The notes under the pieces were generated by a model. The model was given only the letters and a program-made list of their open reading frames with translations. It was not told the DNA's origin and ran no database searches. The position numbers and the translations under genes are program-made. Below, one piece after another: positions 45,878 through 55,681 of a stretch of 64,000 nucleotides of DNA. Within the stretch, counting starts at the first letter, position 1; each line of letters opens with the position of its first letter. Source of the DNA: Streptomyces galbus (GTDB lineage Bacteria > Actinomycetota > Actinomycetes > Streptomycetales > Streptomycetaceae); contig NZ_SZPR01000007.1 in assembly GCF_005280195.1 (NCBI RefSeq), forward strand, positions 174,270 through 238,269, written 5' to 3'.

Positions 45878-46603
45878 ATGGCAGACCCGAAACCGAGCAG
45901 GCGAGAACGCCTCCGCGCTGAGGCCGCGCAGGAGATCAAGACGATTGCGCTGAAGCACATGGCGGAGAACGGCACGGCGGCCGTGTCCCTGCGCGCGATC
46001 GCTCGTGAGATGGGGATGACCGCCGGCGCCATCTACAGCTACTACGACACGCGCGACGATCTGATCACCGCACTGGTCGCCGATGTCTACAACTCGCTGG
46101 CCCAGGCGCTCGAGGAAGCCGTCGCCGCCGCGCCCGAAGGCCCCGTCGCCCAGGTGGTGGCGTACGGCCAGGCCTACCGGAACTGGGCGGTGGCCAACCC
46201 GCAGGAGTTCCGGCTCGTCTACGGCGACCCCGCGCCGGGGTACCGGGTGCCCCCGTGCAGCGCCGCCGCCGAGGCCGAGCATCGTGCCTGCACGGCGCTG
46301 ACGGGAGTGGTGGTCGCGGCCTGGCCCTGGGCGCAGCGGCTGCACGCCGACAGCGGCTACGACTGGGACGACTACGACCCGGAGTTCGTCAAGACCGTGC
46401 GGTCCGCCTTTCCCGACCTGCACCCGGCTGCCGTGGCGGTCGCCCTGCGGCTGTGGGGTCGCCTGCACGGACTCGTGTCACTGGAGATCTACGGCCATCT
46501 GCGCCCCCAGGTGCAGGACCCGGCCAAGTTGTACCACGCCGAGCTGGTCGACCTCACCCACCTGCTGGGACTCACCGCCCCGGTGTCCGCCGGCCGGGAC
46601 TGA
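45878..46603 (+). CDS. TetR-family transcriptional regulator
   Basis: A 241-aa regulator. The N-terminal HTH is ALKHMAENGTAAVSLRAIAREMGMTAGAIYSYYDTRDDLITALV. The C-terminal half is of the TetR_C_13/WHG type (QAYRNWAVANPQEFRLVYGDPAPGY). It is divergent from the GMC gene and lies between the exporter and the oxidation operon, so likely controls one or more of them, probably the MFS pump. There is no clear ribosome site, and the spacing from a TACGAT-like element suggests a short leader. A perfect 18-bp terminator stem follows. Confidence 0.9.
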   Translation: MADPKPSRRERLRAEAAQEIKTIALKHMAENGTAAVSLRAIAREMGMTAGAIYSYYDTRDDLITALVADVYNSLAQALEEAVAAAPEGPVAQVVAYGQAYRNWAVANPQEFRLVYGDPAPGYRVPPCSAAAEAEHRACTALTGVVVAAWPWAQRLHADSGYDWDDYDPEFVKTVRSAFPDLHPAAVAVALRLWGRLHGLVSLEIYGHLRPQVQDPAKLYHAELVDLTHLLGLTAPVSAGRD

Positions 46604-46625
46604 TCCGAGCCGGGGCCCTCTCGAG

Positions 46626-46668
46626 AAGGCGCCGGGACCGCACCTGACGTGCGGTCCCGGCGCCTTTT
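46626..46668 (+). terminator. Intrinsic terminator after second tetR gene
   Basis: A perfect 18-bp stem (46626-46643 / 46649-46666), 5-nt loop, ending in TTTT. Confidence 0.9.
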
Positions 46669-46709
46669 GCGTACCGCCGCCCCCGTCGGCCTCCGTGCGA
46701 AGGGGTCGC

Positions 46710-46762
46710 TTGACAGTGAACGGCGTTGCGATAGCGTTAGCCGTAGCGCAGCTGAACGGCGT
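46710..46762 (+). promoter_or_regulatory. Promoter of the first NTF2-like gene with repeats
   Basis: -35 TTGACA (46710-46715) and -10 TAGCGT (46732-46737), spacer 16. TGAACGGCGT is repeated directly (46717-46726, 46753-46762), and an imperfect dyad TGCGATAGCG / CGTAGCGCA lies between. The core GTTGCGATAG resembles, with a 1-bp gap, the putative LAL box. Confidence 0.5.
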
Positions 46763-46877
46763 GTACTTCCTGGCCGGTGCCGGACCTGGTGCGGGCCGCG
46801 TCTGACGCCCAGCGCCCGCGTCGGCGGCCTGTCCCCGCGGATCTCTCACCTCTATGAATTCGGAAGGACCCTTCCTC

Positions 46878-47222
46878 ATGAGCGACGTCAACCAGATCGT
46901 CGAGACCTACTTCAAGGCCTGGAACGACTTCGACGCCGACAGTCGCAAGGCCACCCTTGAGTCGATCTTCGGCAAGAAGGCCCGGATCATCGACCCCGAC
47001 TGGGTCGCCGAGGGTGTGGACGCCATCGTCGAGGCCATCGGCGCCGCCCGGGGCAAGCTCGGTGACCTGCCGCTCGACCTGACCACGGTCATCAGCTCCC
47101 ACAACGACGCCGTCCTGTACACCTGGCATCTCGGCCCCGCGGCCGAGCCGATCGCCAAGGGCTACGGCGTGCTGCAGCTGGAGAACGGCGTCATCGAGCT
47201 GGCGTACAACTTCTTCGGCTGA
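46878..47222 (+). CDS. NTF2/SnoaL-like small protein, first of two
   Basis: A 114-aa protein predicted to adopt the cone-shaped NTF2/ketosteroid-isomerase fold: N-terminal helices (VNQIVETYFKAWNDFDADSRKATLESIF), ARIIDPDWVAEGVDAIVEAI, then four beta strands ending in GVIELAYNFFG. In natural-product clusters this fold serves as cyclase, epoxide hydrolase, isomerase or dehydratase. Which one cannot be told here. ATG 46878 with GGAAGG 10 nt upstream is preferred to an ATG eight codons earlier. It has its own promoter and terminator, so is probably monocistronic. Confidence 0.8.
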   Translation: MSDVNQIVETYFKAWNDFDADSRKATLESIFGKKARIIDPDWVAEGVDAIVEAIGAARGKLGDLPLDLTTVISSHNDAVLYTWHLGPAAEPIAKGYGVLQLENGVIELAYNFFG

Positions 47223-47249
47223 TCCCGCCGGTTTCCGTGGTTCCAGTGT

Positions 47250-47281
47250 GGGCCGGACGCGTTCGCGCGTCCGGCCCTTTT
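47250..47281 (+). terminator. Terminator with TTCG tetraloop
   Basis: A perfect 12-bp stem (47250-47261 / 47266-47277) closed by TTCG and followed by TTTT. Confidence 0.9.
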
Positions 47282-47324
47282 CGCTTTCGACCCCGGAAAT
47301 AGGGGTCGCGGGCGGCTCAGAACT

Positions 47325-47358
47325 GGGGTTGGCGATAGGGGGAGCGCGTCACTAGTTT
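47325..47358 (+). promoter_or_regulatory. Promoter and putative LAL box of the ACAD-P450 operon
   Basis: GGGGTTGGCGATAGGGG (47325-47341) contains the -35-like TTGGCG (47329-47334); -10 TAGTTT (47353-47358) is 18 bp downstream. The box differs at one base from the one before the GMC gene, suggesting a shared activator binding at the -35. Confidence 0.6.
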
Positions 47359-47399
47359 TCCCAGTGCCGCGCGTCGACCGCCCGAAAGAGGAATCGCAG

Positions 47400-49100
47400 A
47401 TGACCGCCGCACCACTCGCGCGGGAAACCGCCCCGCACTCCTTTCTCACGGATCTGCTCACCGGGCACCTCGACTGGCCCCGCTGGCGCGGATTCCCCCG
47501 GCCGGACCGGGCCGAACAGGAACGCGGCGACCGGCTGGTCGCCGACGCACGGGAGTACTTCGCGGCACGGGTCGACGCCGACGGGGCCGACGACACCCGC
47601 ACCCTGCCCGACGGCCTGCTCGACGATCTCCGACGGCGCGGCTACTTCCGGCTCGTGGTCCCGGAGGAACTCGGCGGCCTCGGACTCACCCCCTACACCG
47701 CCTTCCGCGTCATCGCCCAGGCCTGCGCGCACTCCGTGGCCGTCGGACAGGTCGTGGCCATCCAGAACGGCGTCGGCGCGGCGGCCATGCTGCCCGCCCT
47801 GCCTCCCGGCCCGCTGCGCGACTTCGTCGGCGGACGGCTCGCCGCCGGCACCCTGTCCGGGTTCGGCGACACCGACCGCTCGGGCCAGAACAACGCCCGG
47901 CCGACCCTCACCGCCACCCCCGTGGACGGCGGTTACCGCCTCCGCGGCGAGAAACTGTTCACCGGCAACGGGCCCGTCGCCGACCTGATCGGGGTCTCCG
48001 CCACCGTGCCCGGCGAGAAGGGCCCCAAGGTCGGCGCCTTCTTCCTGGACACGGCCACTCCCGGCTTCTCGGTCGGCTCCCGGGTGGAGTTCATGGGCAG
48101 CCGGGGCCTGCCCAACGCCTCCCTCGTCTTCGACGACGTCTTCGTACCGGCCGGACAGGCCCTCCTCGACCCCGACGGCGACCAGCTCCCACCCGACGTG
48201 GGCCTCGTGGCGCTGCTCGGCCGGATCCACTTCACCGGCGCCCCCGCCATGGCCGTCGCCCGCAACTGCCTCGCCTGGTCTCGCGACTTCATCGCCCGCC
48301 GCACCATCGACGGCCGCCCGCTCGGCGCGTACGACGAGATCCAGCGGACCGCGACCGCCACCCTCGGCCAGGTGTACGCCATGGAGTCGGCAGTGCGCTG
48401 GAGCCTGCTCGCCGACGGACTCGCCGACCGCTGGTTCGAACGGTTCGCCACCAAGAACCTCCTGGTCCGCGGGGCTTGGCGGATCGTCGACCGGACGGTG
48501 TCCCTGCACGGCGGCGAAGGCTTCGAGACGGCAGCCAGCAAGCGCCGCCGCGGCGCCGTCCCGGTCCCGCTGGAGCGCGCCTTCCGGGACGCCCGCGGCC
48601 TGCGCATCGCCGGCAACGTCGACTTCCAGCTGGACAACCAGCTGGGCCGGATGCTGCTGGCCCACTTCCGCGCCGCCGCACGGCCGGACGCGCTGCCCCG
48701 GGCGGACATCCGGGCCACCGCGCTCGCACCGGCCAACCAGGAGCACCTGCGCGCGCTCGCCGAGCTGGTGCGCCTGCTGCACGAGCTCGTCGCCGGCCTC
48801 CTGCGCAGGCATCCCGACCCCGACCGGATGTACGCCGAGGAGCGCACCGTCGTCCTCCTCGGCCGCATCGCCGCGGAACTCTTCAACGCCGTCGCGGTCC
48901 TCGCCCGCGCCGGTGCCGCGGACCCCGCCGAAGCGCCCGACCCGTGGGAGGAGCAGGAACTGGCCGACCTGTACCTCGTCGAGGCCCGCCACCGGCTCGC
49001 CGGGTTCCTCGCCCGTCTGCGCGAGGAGTCCGGGCCCGACCACGCCAAGATCAGCCGCCGGTGGCTGGCCGGCTCGCACGACCGGCTCGTCCGTCACTGA
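47400..49100 (+). CDS. Acyl-CoA dehydrogenase-like flavoprotein
   Basis: A 566-aa ACAD-fold protein, longer than housekeeping ACADs (~380 aa). The N-terminal helical domain contains LRRRGYFRLVVPEELGGLGLTPYTAFRVI. The middle beta domain has TLSGFGDTDRSGQNNARPTLTATPVDGGYRLRGEKLFTGNG. The C-terminal domain has the FAD-contact stretch VSLHGGEGFETAAS and ERAFRDARGLRIAGNVDFQLDNQLGR. About 120 extra helical residues end it. It may desaturate or oxidise a polyketide intermediate or form an unusual extender unit. ATG 47400 with AAAGAGGAA. First gene of the operon with the two P450s. Confidence 0.88.
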   Translation: MTAAPLARETAPHSFLTDLLTGHLDWPRWRGFPRPDRAEQERGDRLVADAREYFAARVDADGADDTRTLPDGLLDDLRRRGYFRLVVPEELGGLGLTPYTAFRVIAQACAHSVAVGQVVAIQNGVGAAAMLPALPPGPLRDFVGGRLAAGTLSGFGDTDRSGQNNARPTLTATPVDGGYRLRGEKLFTGNGPVADLIGVSATVPGEKGPKVGAFFLDTATPGFSVGSRVEFMGSRGLPNASLVFDDVFVPAGQALLDPDGDQLPPDVGLVALLGRIHFTGAPAMAVARNCLAWSRDFIARRTIDGRPLGAYDEIQRTATATLGQVYAMESAVRWSLLADGLADRWFERFATKNLLVRGAWRIVDRTVSLHGGEGFETAASKRRRGAVPVPLERAFRDARGLRIAGNVDFQLDNQLGRMLLAHFRAAARPDALPRADIRATALAPANQEHLRALAELVRLLHELVAGLLRRHPDPDRMYAEERTVVLLGRIAAELFNAVAVLARAGAADPAEAPDPWEEQELADLYLVEARHRLAGFLARLREESGPDHAKISRRWLAGSHDRLVRH

Positions 49101-49131
49101 ACGGCCAGCACCGGCCGACCGAGAGGACCAC

Positions 49132-50406
49132 ATGACGACCGACCACGAACTGCCCGACGTGCTGGGCGGCTTCGACCTGTCGGACCAGACCCGCTTCGCC
49201 GACGGAGTCCCCTACGACCTGTTCGCCCGGCTGCGCGAGGAGGCGCCCGTCCTCTTCCACCCCGGCGCGCGCACCGCCGACGGTGACGGATTCTGGGTCC
49301 TCACCGGTCACGCCGACATCGTGGCCGCCGCCGCCTCCCCCGACTTCTCCGCGCAGGGCGGCGGTGGCCGCGCCGGCGGCGGCTCGCATCTGGACGACCT
49401 GCCGGTCGGCGTCCATGCCGGGGTGCTCTTCGCCATGATGGACAACCCGCGCCACGACCTGATCCGCCGGCTGCTGCGTCCCGCCGTCACCGGGGAGGTG
49501 GCACAGGGCCTGGCCGCCCCGCTCCGCGAGATCGCGGCGGACCTGCTCCATGACGCCCTCGCCGACGGCGGCCGCGTCGACTTCATGAAGGACCTCAGCG
49601 AACCCTACGCGTTGCGCGCGGTGTCCCTGCTGCTGGGCGCGCCCCGCGCGGACTGGGACCGGCTCGCCGACTGGGGGCGCCGCAACCTGGGGTTCACCAA
49701 CCGGCTCACCGGCACGCCCGACGCCGGCTCGGCCGAGACCTTCCAGGCCATGTCCGCGTACTTCAAGGAGCTGCTGGACCACAAACGGGACACCCCCGCA
49801 CAGGACCTGGCCTCCGTCCTCGCCCTCGGCGCCCTCGAGGAAGGGCACGGTGAGGCACCGATGACCGATCAGGAACGCGACGCCAACGCCACTCTCATCC
49901 TGATCACCGGCTTCGAACAGCCCCGCAACACCATCGCAGGCGGTGTGCTCGCGCTCGCCCAGCACCCCGACCAGTGGCAGGCGCTGCGCAAGGACCGCTC
50001 CCTGCTGCCCCGGGCGATCGAGGAGATCCTGCGCTGGGTGCCGCCCAACCCCTACAACCGGCGCACGGCCACCCGCGACGTCGAACTGCACGGCCACCAC
50101 ATCAAGGCCGGCGACAAGGTGACCTTCTGGTGGCCGTCCGCCAACCGGGACGAGGAGGCTTTCGACCACGCCTCGGTCTTCGACATCAGCCGCAGCCACA
50201 ATCCGCACCTCTCCTTCGGCACGGGCACCCACTTCTGCCTGGGCGAGCAGGTGGCACGGCTGGAGATCCAGCTCTTCCTGGAGGCCCTGCTCGACACGGT
50301 CGCCGAGGTCCGGCTGACCGGGCCGGTCGTTCACGCCCCCAACAACAAGCACACCGTGATCCTCGACATGCCGGTGGAACTGGTGCCCACCTCGCCCACC
50401 GGCTGA
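49132..50406 (+). CDS. Cytochrome P450 with atypical I-helix (GFEQP)
   Basis: A 424-aa class I P450 related by eye to the CYP124/125/142 group (SANRDEEAFD, RTATRDVELHG). Heme motif FGTGTHFCLGEQ has Cys369, and ExxR is EEILR. The I-helix, normally A-G-x-E-T-T, reads T-G-F-E-Q-P: acid Glu262 is kept but the conserved Thr is Gln263. That Thr normally helps proton delivery for O-O cleavage, so the enzyme may use substrate or water for this step or do non-hydroxylation chemistry. ATG has GAGAGGA 5 nt upstream. No ferredoxin gene is nearby. It lies 31 bp after the ACAD gene. Confidence 0.92.
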   Translation: MTTDHELPDVLGGFDLSDQTRFADGVPYDLFARLREEAPVLFHPGARTADGDGFWVLTGHADIVAAAASPDFSAQGGGGRAGGGSHLDDLPVGVHAGVLFAMMDNPRHDLIRRLLRPAVTGEVAQGLAAPLREIAADLLHDALADGGRVDFMKDLSEPYALRAVSLLLGAPRADWDRLADWGRRNLGFTNRLTGTPDAGSAETFQAMSAYFKELLDHKRDTPAQDLASVLALGALEEGHGEAPMTDQERDANATLILITGFEQPRNTIAGGVLALAQHPDQWQALRKDRSLLPRAIEEILRWVPPNPYNRRTATRDVELHGHHIKAGDKVTFWWPSANRDEEAFDHASVFDISRSHNPHLSFGTGTHFCLGEQVARLEIQLFLEALLDTVAEVRLTGPVVHAPNNKHTVILDMPVELVPTSPTG

Positions 50407-50437
50407 CACCCACCCCACTGCAGACGGGATACCCGAC

Positions 50438-51685
50438 ATGACCGAGACCGTCGAGACACGCGCGACCGACGACCTCCCCGAAGTCCTGCCCTACGACCCG
50501 TTCGACCCCGCCTTCCACTCCGACCCCTATGCCACCTACACCCGGCTGCGCGCCACCGGTGGCTCGGTCATCCCCACCGGCGCCGGCGTGGCGGTCCTCG
50601 GCTACCAGGACGTCCACGCCGTCCTGCGCAACCCCCACCTCGGGCGCGGCGAGGGCGCCGGCTACCAGGACACCCTGATACCGACGCCGGACGGTCTGCG
50701 GCCGGCGGTGATGTTCATGGACCCGCCGGACCACACCCGTATCCGGGCCCTGGTCAACAAGGCGTTCACCCCGCGCGCCATCGAACGGCTGCGGCAGCCC
50801 GCCGAGGAGCTCGCCGCCAGGCTGGTCGCCGAGGCCGCCGAGGAGACCGCCGCGCACGGCTCGGTCGACCTGACCTCCACCCTGTTCCGCCCGCTGGGCG
50901 CGGGGGTGCTGAACATCCTGGTGGGTGTGCCGGAGAAGTACCTCGCCCAGTGCATCGAGTACGCCAACGACGCCGGCCGCGGTCTCGACCCCGCCTACAC
51001 TCTCTCGGCCGACGCGCTCGCCGACCGGCTCAAGGCCCGCGACGGCTATGTGGAGATCGCCCAGGAACTGATCGCCGAGCGCCGCGCGCAGCCGGTCGAC
51101 GACCTGATGAGCGAACTGGTGCTGGCGGAGCAGGACGGCGAACGGCTCAACGAGATCGAGCTGCTCACCACGGTGGCCAACATCTTCCTCGCCGGCTTCA
51201 GCGCCCCGCAGGCCGCGATGGGCCTCGCGGCGCTCTCCCTGCTGAGCCACCCCGACCAGCTCGCGTGGTACCGCGCCCACCCCGAGGAGGCGGCCGGCTC
51301 CGTCGAGGAACTGATGCGCTACGACTCGGCCGTCCAGCTGATCAACCGCACCGCCCTGGCGGACACCGAGGTCGGCGGCGTACCGGTGCGGGCGGGTGAC
51401 GAGGTCTTCATGCTGCTCGGCGCCGCCAACCGGGACCCCGAGGCCTACGAGGACGCCGACCGCCTGGACCTGACCCGGCGCGGCACCAGGAACCTCGGCT
51501 TCGGACACGGTATCCACTACTGCGTGGCGGCGCCGATCGCCAAGCTCGTCATCGAGGTCGTCCTCGACGCCCTCGTGCGGTACGACGTCGAGCTGGTGAC
51601 GCAGAACCCGCCGACCAACGGCGCCCTCGCCATCCGCAGCCTCGCCGAGCTGCCCGTCAGGGTCCGGCCGCGCACCGGCGCCTGA
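50438..51685 (+). CDS. Cytochrome P450 with atypical I-helix (GFSAP)
   Basis: A 415-aa P450. Heme motif FGHGIHYCVAAP has Cys362, with Ala in place of the usual Gly after Cys-x. ExxR is EELMR. The I-helix reads A-G-F-S-A-P (252-257): both the conserved acid (Ser255) and the Thr (Ala256) are lost. This double loss is unusual for a monooxygenase and suggests substrate-assisted oxygen activation, a peroxygenase-like or a non-oxidative role. Substrate-recognition loops differ from the upstream P450, so it is not a simple duplicate. It lies 31 bp after the first P450 gene in the same operon. Confidence 0.92.
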   Translation: MTETVETRATDDLPEVLPYDPFDPAFHSDPYATYTRLRATGGSVIPTGAGVAVLGYQDVHAVLRNPHLGRGEGAGYQDTLIPTPDGLRPAVMFMDPPDHTRIRALVNKAFTPRAIERLRQPAEELAARLVAEAAEETAAHGSVDLTSTLFRPLGAGVLNILVGVPEKYLAQCIEYANDAGRGLDPAYTLSADALADRLKARDGYVEIAQELIAERRAQPVDDLMSELVLAEQDGERLNEIELLTTVANIFLAGFSAPQAAMGLAALSLLSHPDQLAWYRAHPEEAAGSVEELMRYDSAVQLINRTALADTEVGGVPVRAGDEVFMLLGAANRDPEAYEDADRLDLTRRGTRNLGFGHGIHYCVAAPIAKLVIEVVLDALVRYDVELVTQNPPTNGALAIRSLAELPVRVRPRTGA

Positions 51686-51745
51686 GCCCGCCCCGGCATC
51701 CCGACCCCGCACCGCACCCCTGGAAGAACAAGGAGAACCCAGCAC

Positions 51746-52096
51746 GTGAGCAGTGACATCAACACCGTGGTGAAGAAGTACATCGAGACCTGGAACATCC
51801 TCGACGGGGCCGAACGCCGCGCCGCCATCGACGCGTTGTTCACCGAGAACGTCGAGTACGCCGACCCCAACGTGCACATCACCGGACGGGACGCCCTGGA
51901 CGCGTACATCGCGCAGACGCAGGCGCAGATCCCCGGCGGGGTCTTCGCGCTGGCGAGCGAGGTGAGCAGCCACCACGATCTCGGCCGTTTCACCTGGCAG
52001 GTCGGCCCGGCCGGCGGAGCCCCGTTCGCCGTGGGGTACGACTTCATCGCGGTGGAGGACGGACGGGTGCGGCGGCTGTACGGCTTCTTCTCGTGA
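51746..52096 (+). CDS. NTF2/SnoaL-like small protein, second of two
   Basis: A 116-aa NTF2-fold protein, paralogous in length and layout to the one at 46878 (INTVVKKYIETWNILDGAERRAAIDALFTENVEYADPNVHITGRDALDAYIAQT ... VRRLYGFFS). Identity between them is modest. Putative pocket residues (Asp in YADPN, His in SSHHDLGRFTWQ) are retained in both. It might catalyse cyclisation, dehydration or hydrolysis after P450 oxidation. GTG with AAGGAGAA 8 nt upstream. Last gene of the operon, followed by a 20-bp terminator stem. Confidence 0.8.
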   Translation: MSSDINTVVKKYIETWNILDGAERRAAIDALFTENVEYADPNVHITGRDALDAYIAQTQAQIPGGVFALASEVSSHHDLGRFTWQVGPAGGAPFAVGYDFIAVEDGRVRRLYGFFS

Positions 52097-52128
52097 CGCG
52101 TGAGACATAGGGCGGCGCCGATCGGCAC

Positions 52129-52172
52129 GGGCGAAGGACCGCCGGACCCTCTGGTCCGGCGGTCCTTCGCCC
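52129..52172. terminator. Strong bidirectional terminator between convergent operons
   Basis: A perfect 20-bp inverted repeat (52129-52148 / 52153-52172) with loop CTCT. It separates the rightward oxidation operon from the leftward PKS operon's tail. Confidence 0.9.
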
Positions 52173-52276
52173 TTGTCCCGGGGCGGCTGCCTCAGTCGGT
52201 CGGCCGGGGCGGTGCAGGGCTTGATGTCGTTGACGAACTCGGTCCCGATCGACCGGGTGTGCACTGTGAACGGGTC

Positions 52277-52407
52277 CTAGGTGCCGGTCAGTTCCGGCGC
52301 GGACGCCGGGTCGCGCACCACCGTGCGGTGGAACGGTGTGGCGGTGGTCATGCCCTCGACCGGTAGGCGACGAGCACCTTGGACAGCCCGCCGGAGGACG
52401 CGCTCAC
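52277..52407 (-). other. Two coupled micro-ORFs at the end of the PKS operon
   Basis: After the carboxylase epsilon gene, a GTG at 52407 overlaps its stop (GTGA) and opens a 19-codon ORF (52348-52407). That ORF's stop overlaps an ATG at 52351 (ATGA), opening a 24-codon ORF ending in TAG (52277-52351). The peptides (VSASSGGLSKVLVAYRSRA and MTTATPFHRTVVRDPASA...) match nothing I know. They are either chance or a frameshifted relic. Confidence 0.25.
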
Positions 52408-52598
52408 GAGGGGAATCTCCAGGAGCCCGCCGGGGCGGGGTAGGCGCGGCCGCCCCGGCTCCAGCTCGCCTCCCGCAGAGCCGGGCGCGAGTCGTGCGCG
52501 CCCGGTGCGGGGAGCTGCCCGACCGACAGCAGCACCGTGAGCACCGCGGCCAGCTCCTCCTGACTGGGGTTGCCGTGCAGGACCTTCACAGGGTTCAT
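52404..52598 (-). CDS. Acyl-CoA carboxylase epsilon subunit
   Basis: A 64-aa protein with the small-subunit pattern VKVLHGNPSQEELAAVLTVLL at the start and an RxxP/A-G-S-W-R-F terminal motif. In Streptomyces, epsilon subunits stabilise the alpha-beta acyl-CoA carboxylase complex and raise activity several-fold. ATG 52598 has GGAGG 9 nt upstream, 16 bp after the beta-subunit gene, so the two are co-transcribed. It is too small for most annotation cut-offs. The biotin-carrying alpha subunit (AccA) is not in the window and is presumably shared with primary metabolism. Confidence 0.85.
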   Translation of the reverse strand: MNPVKVLHGNPSQEELAAVLTVLLSVGQLPAPGAHDSRPALREASWSRGGRAYPAPAGSWRFPS

Positions 52599-52614
52599 CG
52601 TCTCGCCTCCGCTC

Positions 52615-54161
<1,547 letters not shown>

Positions 54162-54165
<4 letters not shown>

Positions 54166-55652
54166 AGCGTGTTCCTCCACAGCAGGGGGGCCGTCGTGCC
54201 GGCACCGCGGGACGGGTCGGGGTCAGCCGCGCTCGCGGCGACGAGGCGTTCGGCGTGCGCCCAGTGCGCGGGGGTGGTCCCGCTGGCCGCCACATAGCCG
54301 TCGGGCCGCAGCAGCACGAAGCCGGGGCCGCCCCGGCCGACATGCGCGTGACGCACCAGAGCCGGCCGCAGCGCGGCGAAGGCCACACCGCGCAGCCGCA
54401 GCGACCGGCCGCCGAACGTCACCAGGCGGTAGCGGTCGTCGGGCAGCGGGGCCGCCGTCCAGTGCGGTGAGCGGGTGCCCGGCCGGGGCAGGCCGCGCCC
54501 GGCAGGCCCCTCGGTGGCGTAGCGCACCCGCCAGCCCGCGAGCAGCGGGGCGAACCAGCGGCGCAGCAGCCCCAGCGACTCCAGCGCGGACCAGGCCGTG
54601 TTGCGCACCTGCGCGGCCGCCGGCGGGAGCGTGAAGACCCGCAGGAATCGGTGCGTATTGTGCACGATCTGTCCGGCGGCCTGCCGACGCTCGGTGTCGT
54701 AACTGTCCAGCAGCCCCGGTGCGAACCGGCCGTCGATGACGCCGGCCAGTTTCCAGGCCAGGTTGTGCACGTCCTGGATGCCGAGGTTGAGGCCCTGGCC
54801 GCCGATCGGGGAGTGGGTGTGCGCGGCGTCGCCCGCCAGCAGGACACGCCCCTCGCGCAACCGTTCGGCGATCCGCTCCTGGCTGTGGAAGCCGTTCACC
54901 CTGTCAAGCGAGGCCACCCGCAGCCCGCCCGGACCCCGCTCGTCGAGGAGCCGCTGCACGCCCCCCTCGGTGAGCGGGTGGTCCGGGGACACGGCGCCGG
55001 AGACACGCACCCGGCCGGCCGGCAGCGACGCGAAGACCACCGAGCCCGCCAGACCGAGGAAGTAGTGCACCGCGTCGTCGGCCGGCCGGCCCTCGACGCG
55101 TCCCTCGGCGATCAGGAAGTCGACCGGGACAGGGGTGCCGGTGAAGCCGATGCCCAACTGCTCGCGAATCGGGCTGCGCACGCCGTCGGCCGCGATCACC
55201 CAGTCCGCCTCGATACGGGCCGCACCGGCCGGGCCCTCGGCGTCTACGGTGACCTGGTCGTCGTGGGTGCGGACCTCGGTGACCGTCACGCCGCGCTCCA
55301 CCCGGCCGCCGAGCTGTTCCAGGCGTCGCTCCAGCAGGTCGCAGGTGTCCTCCTGGGGGAGCATCAACGGCTCGTTGTCCACACCCAGTTCGATCCGCAG
55401 GGTGCGCCCGCCCGCCAGGTGGTACTCGTTGGCGTGGATCCTCAGCCCGCGCTTCTCCGCCTCGGCGAGTATCCCGAGTTCCCGGAACACCCGCAGCGTC
55501 GGCGCGTGCAGCTGGACGGCGCGGGATCCGCGCTGCGGAGTCAGCTGGGCCTCCAGCAGACGGGCCCGTACACCCCGATGCCACAGCGCGCACGCCGCGG
55601 CCAGGCCCACCGGGCCCGCACCCACGACGACCACGTCCGTCCGGTCCGTCAC
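54162..55652 (-). CDS. Class A FAD-dependent monooxygenase (PHBH fold)
   Basis: A 496-aa flavoprotein hydroxylase. It has the N-terminal GxGxxG ([17 protein letters not shown]), DG motif (VIAADGVRSPIREQLG), and GD motif (VLLAGDAAHTHSPIGGQGLNLGIQDVHNLAWKL). The C-terminal ~100 residues are the extra domain of phenol-hydroxylase-like members. These enzymes hydroxylate electron-rich enols or phenols, or perform Baeyer-Villiger or epoxidation steps, using NAD(P)H. A 4-hydroxy-pyrone-type terminus is a possible substrate (inference). GTG 55652 has AGGAGG 5 nt upstream; an earlier GTG (55685) overlaps the PKS stop. Confidence 0.9.
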
Positions 55653-55681
55653 GTTCGCCTCCTGTGCTCGTCCGGGGGACA

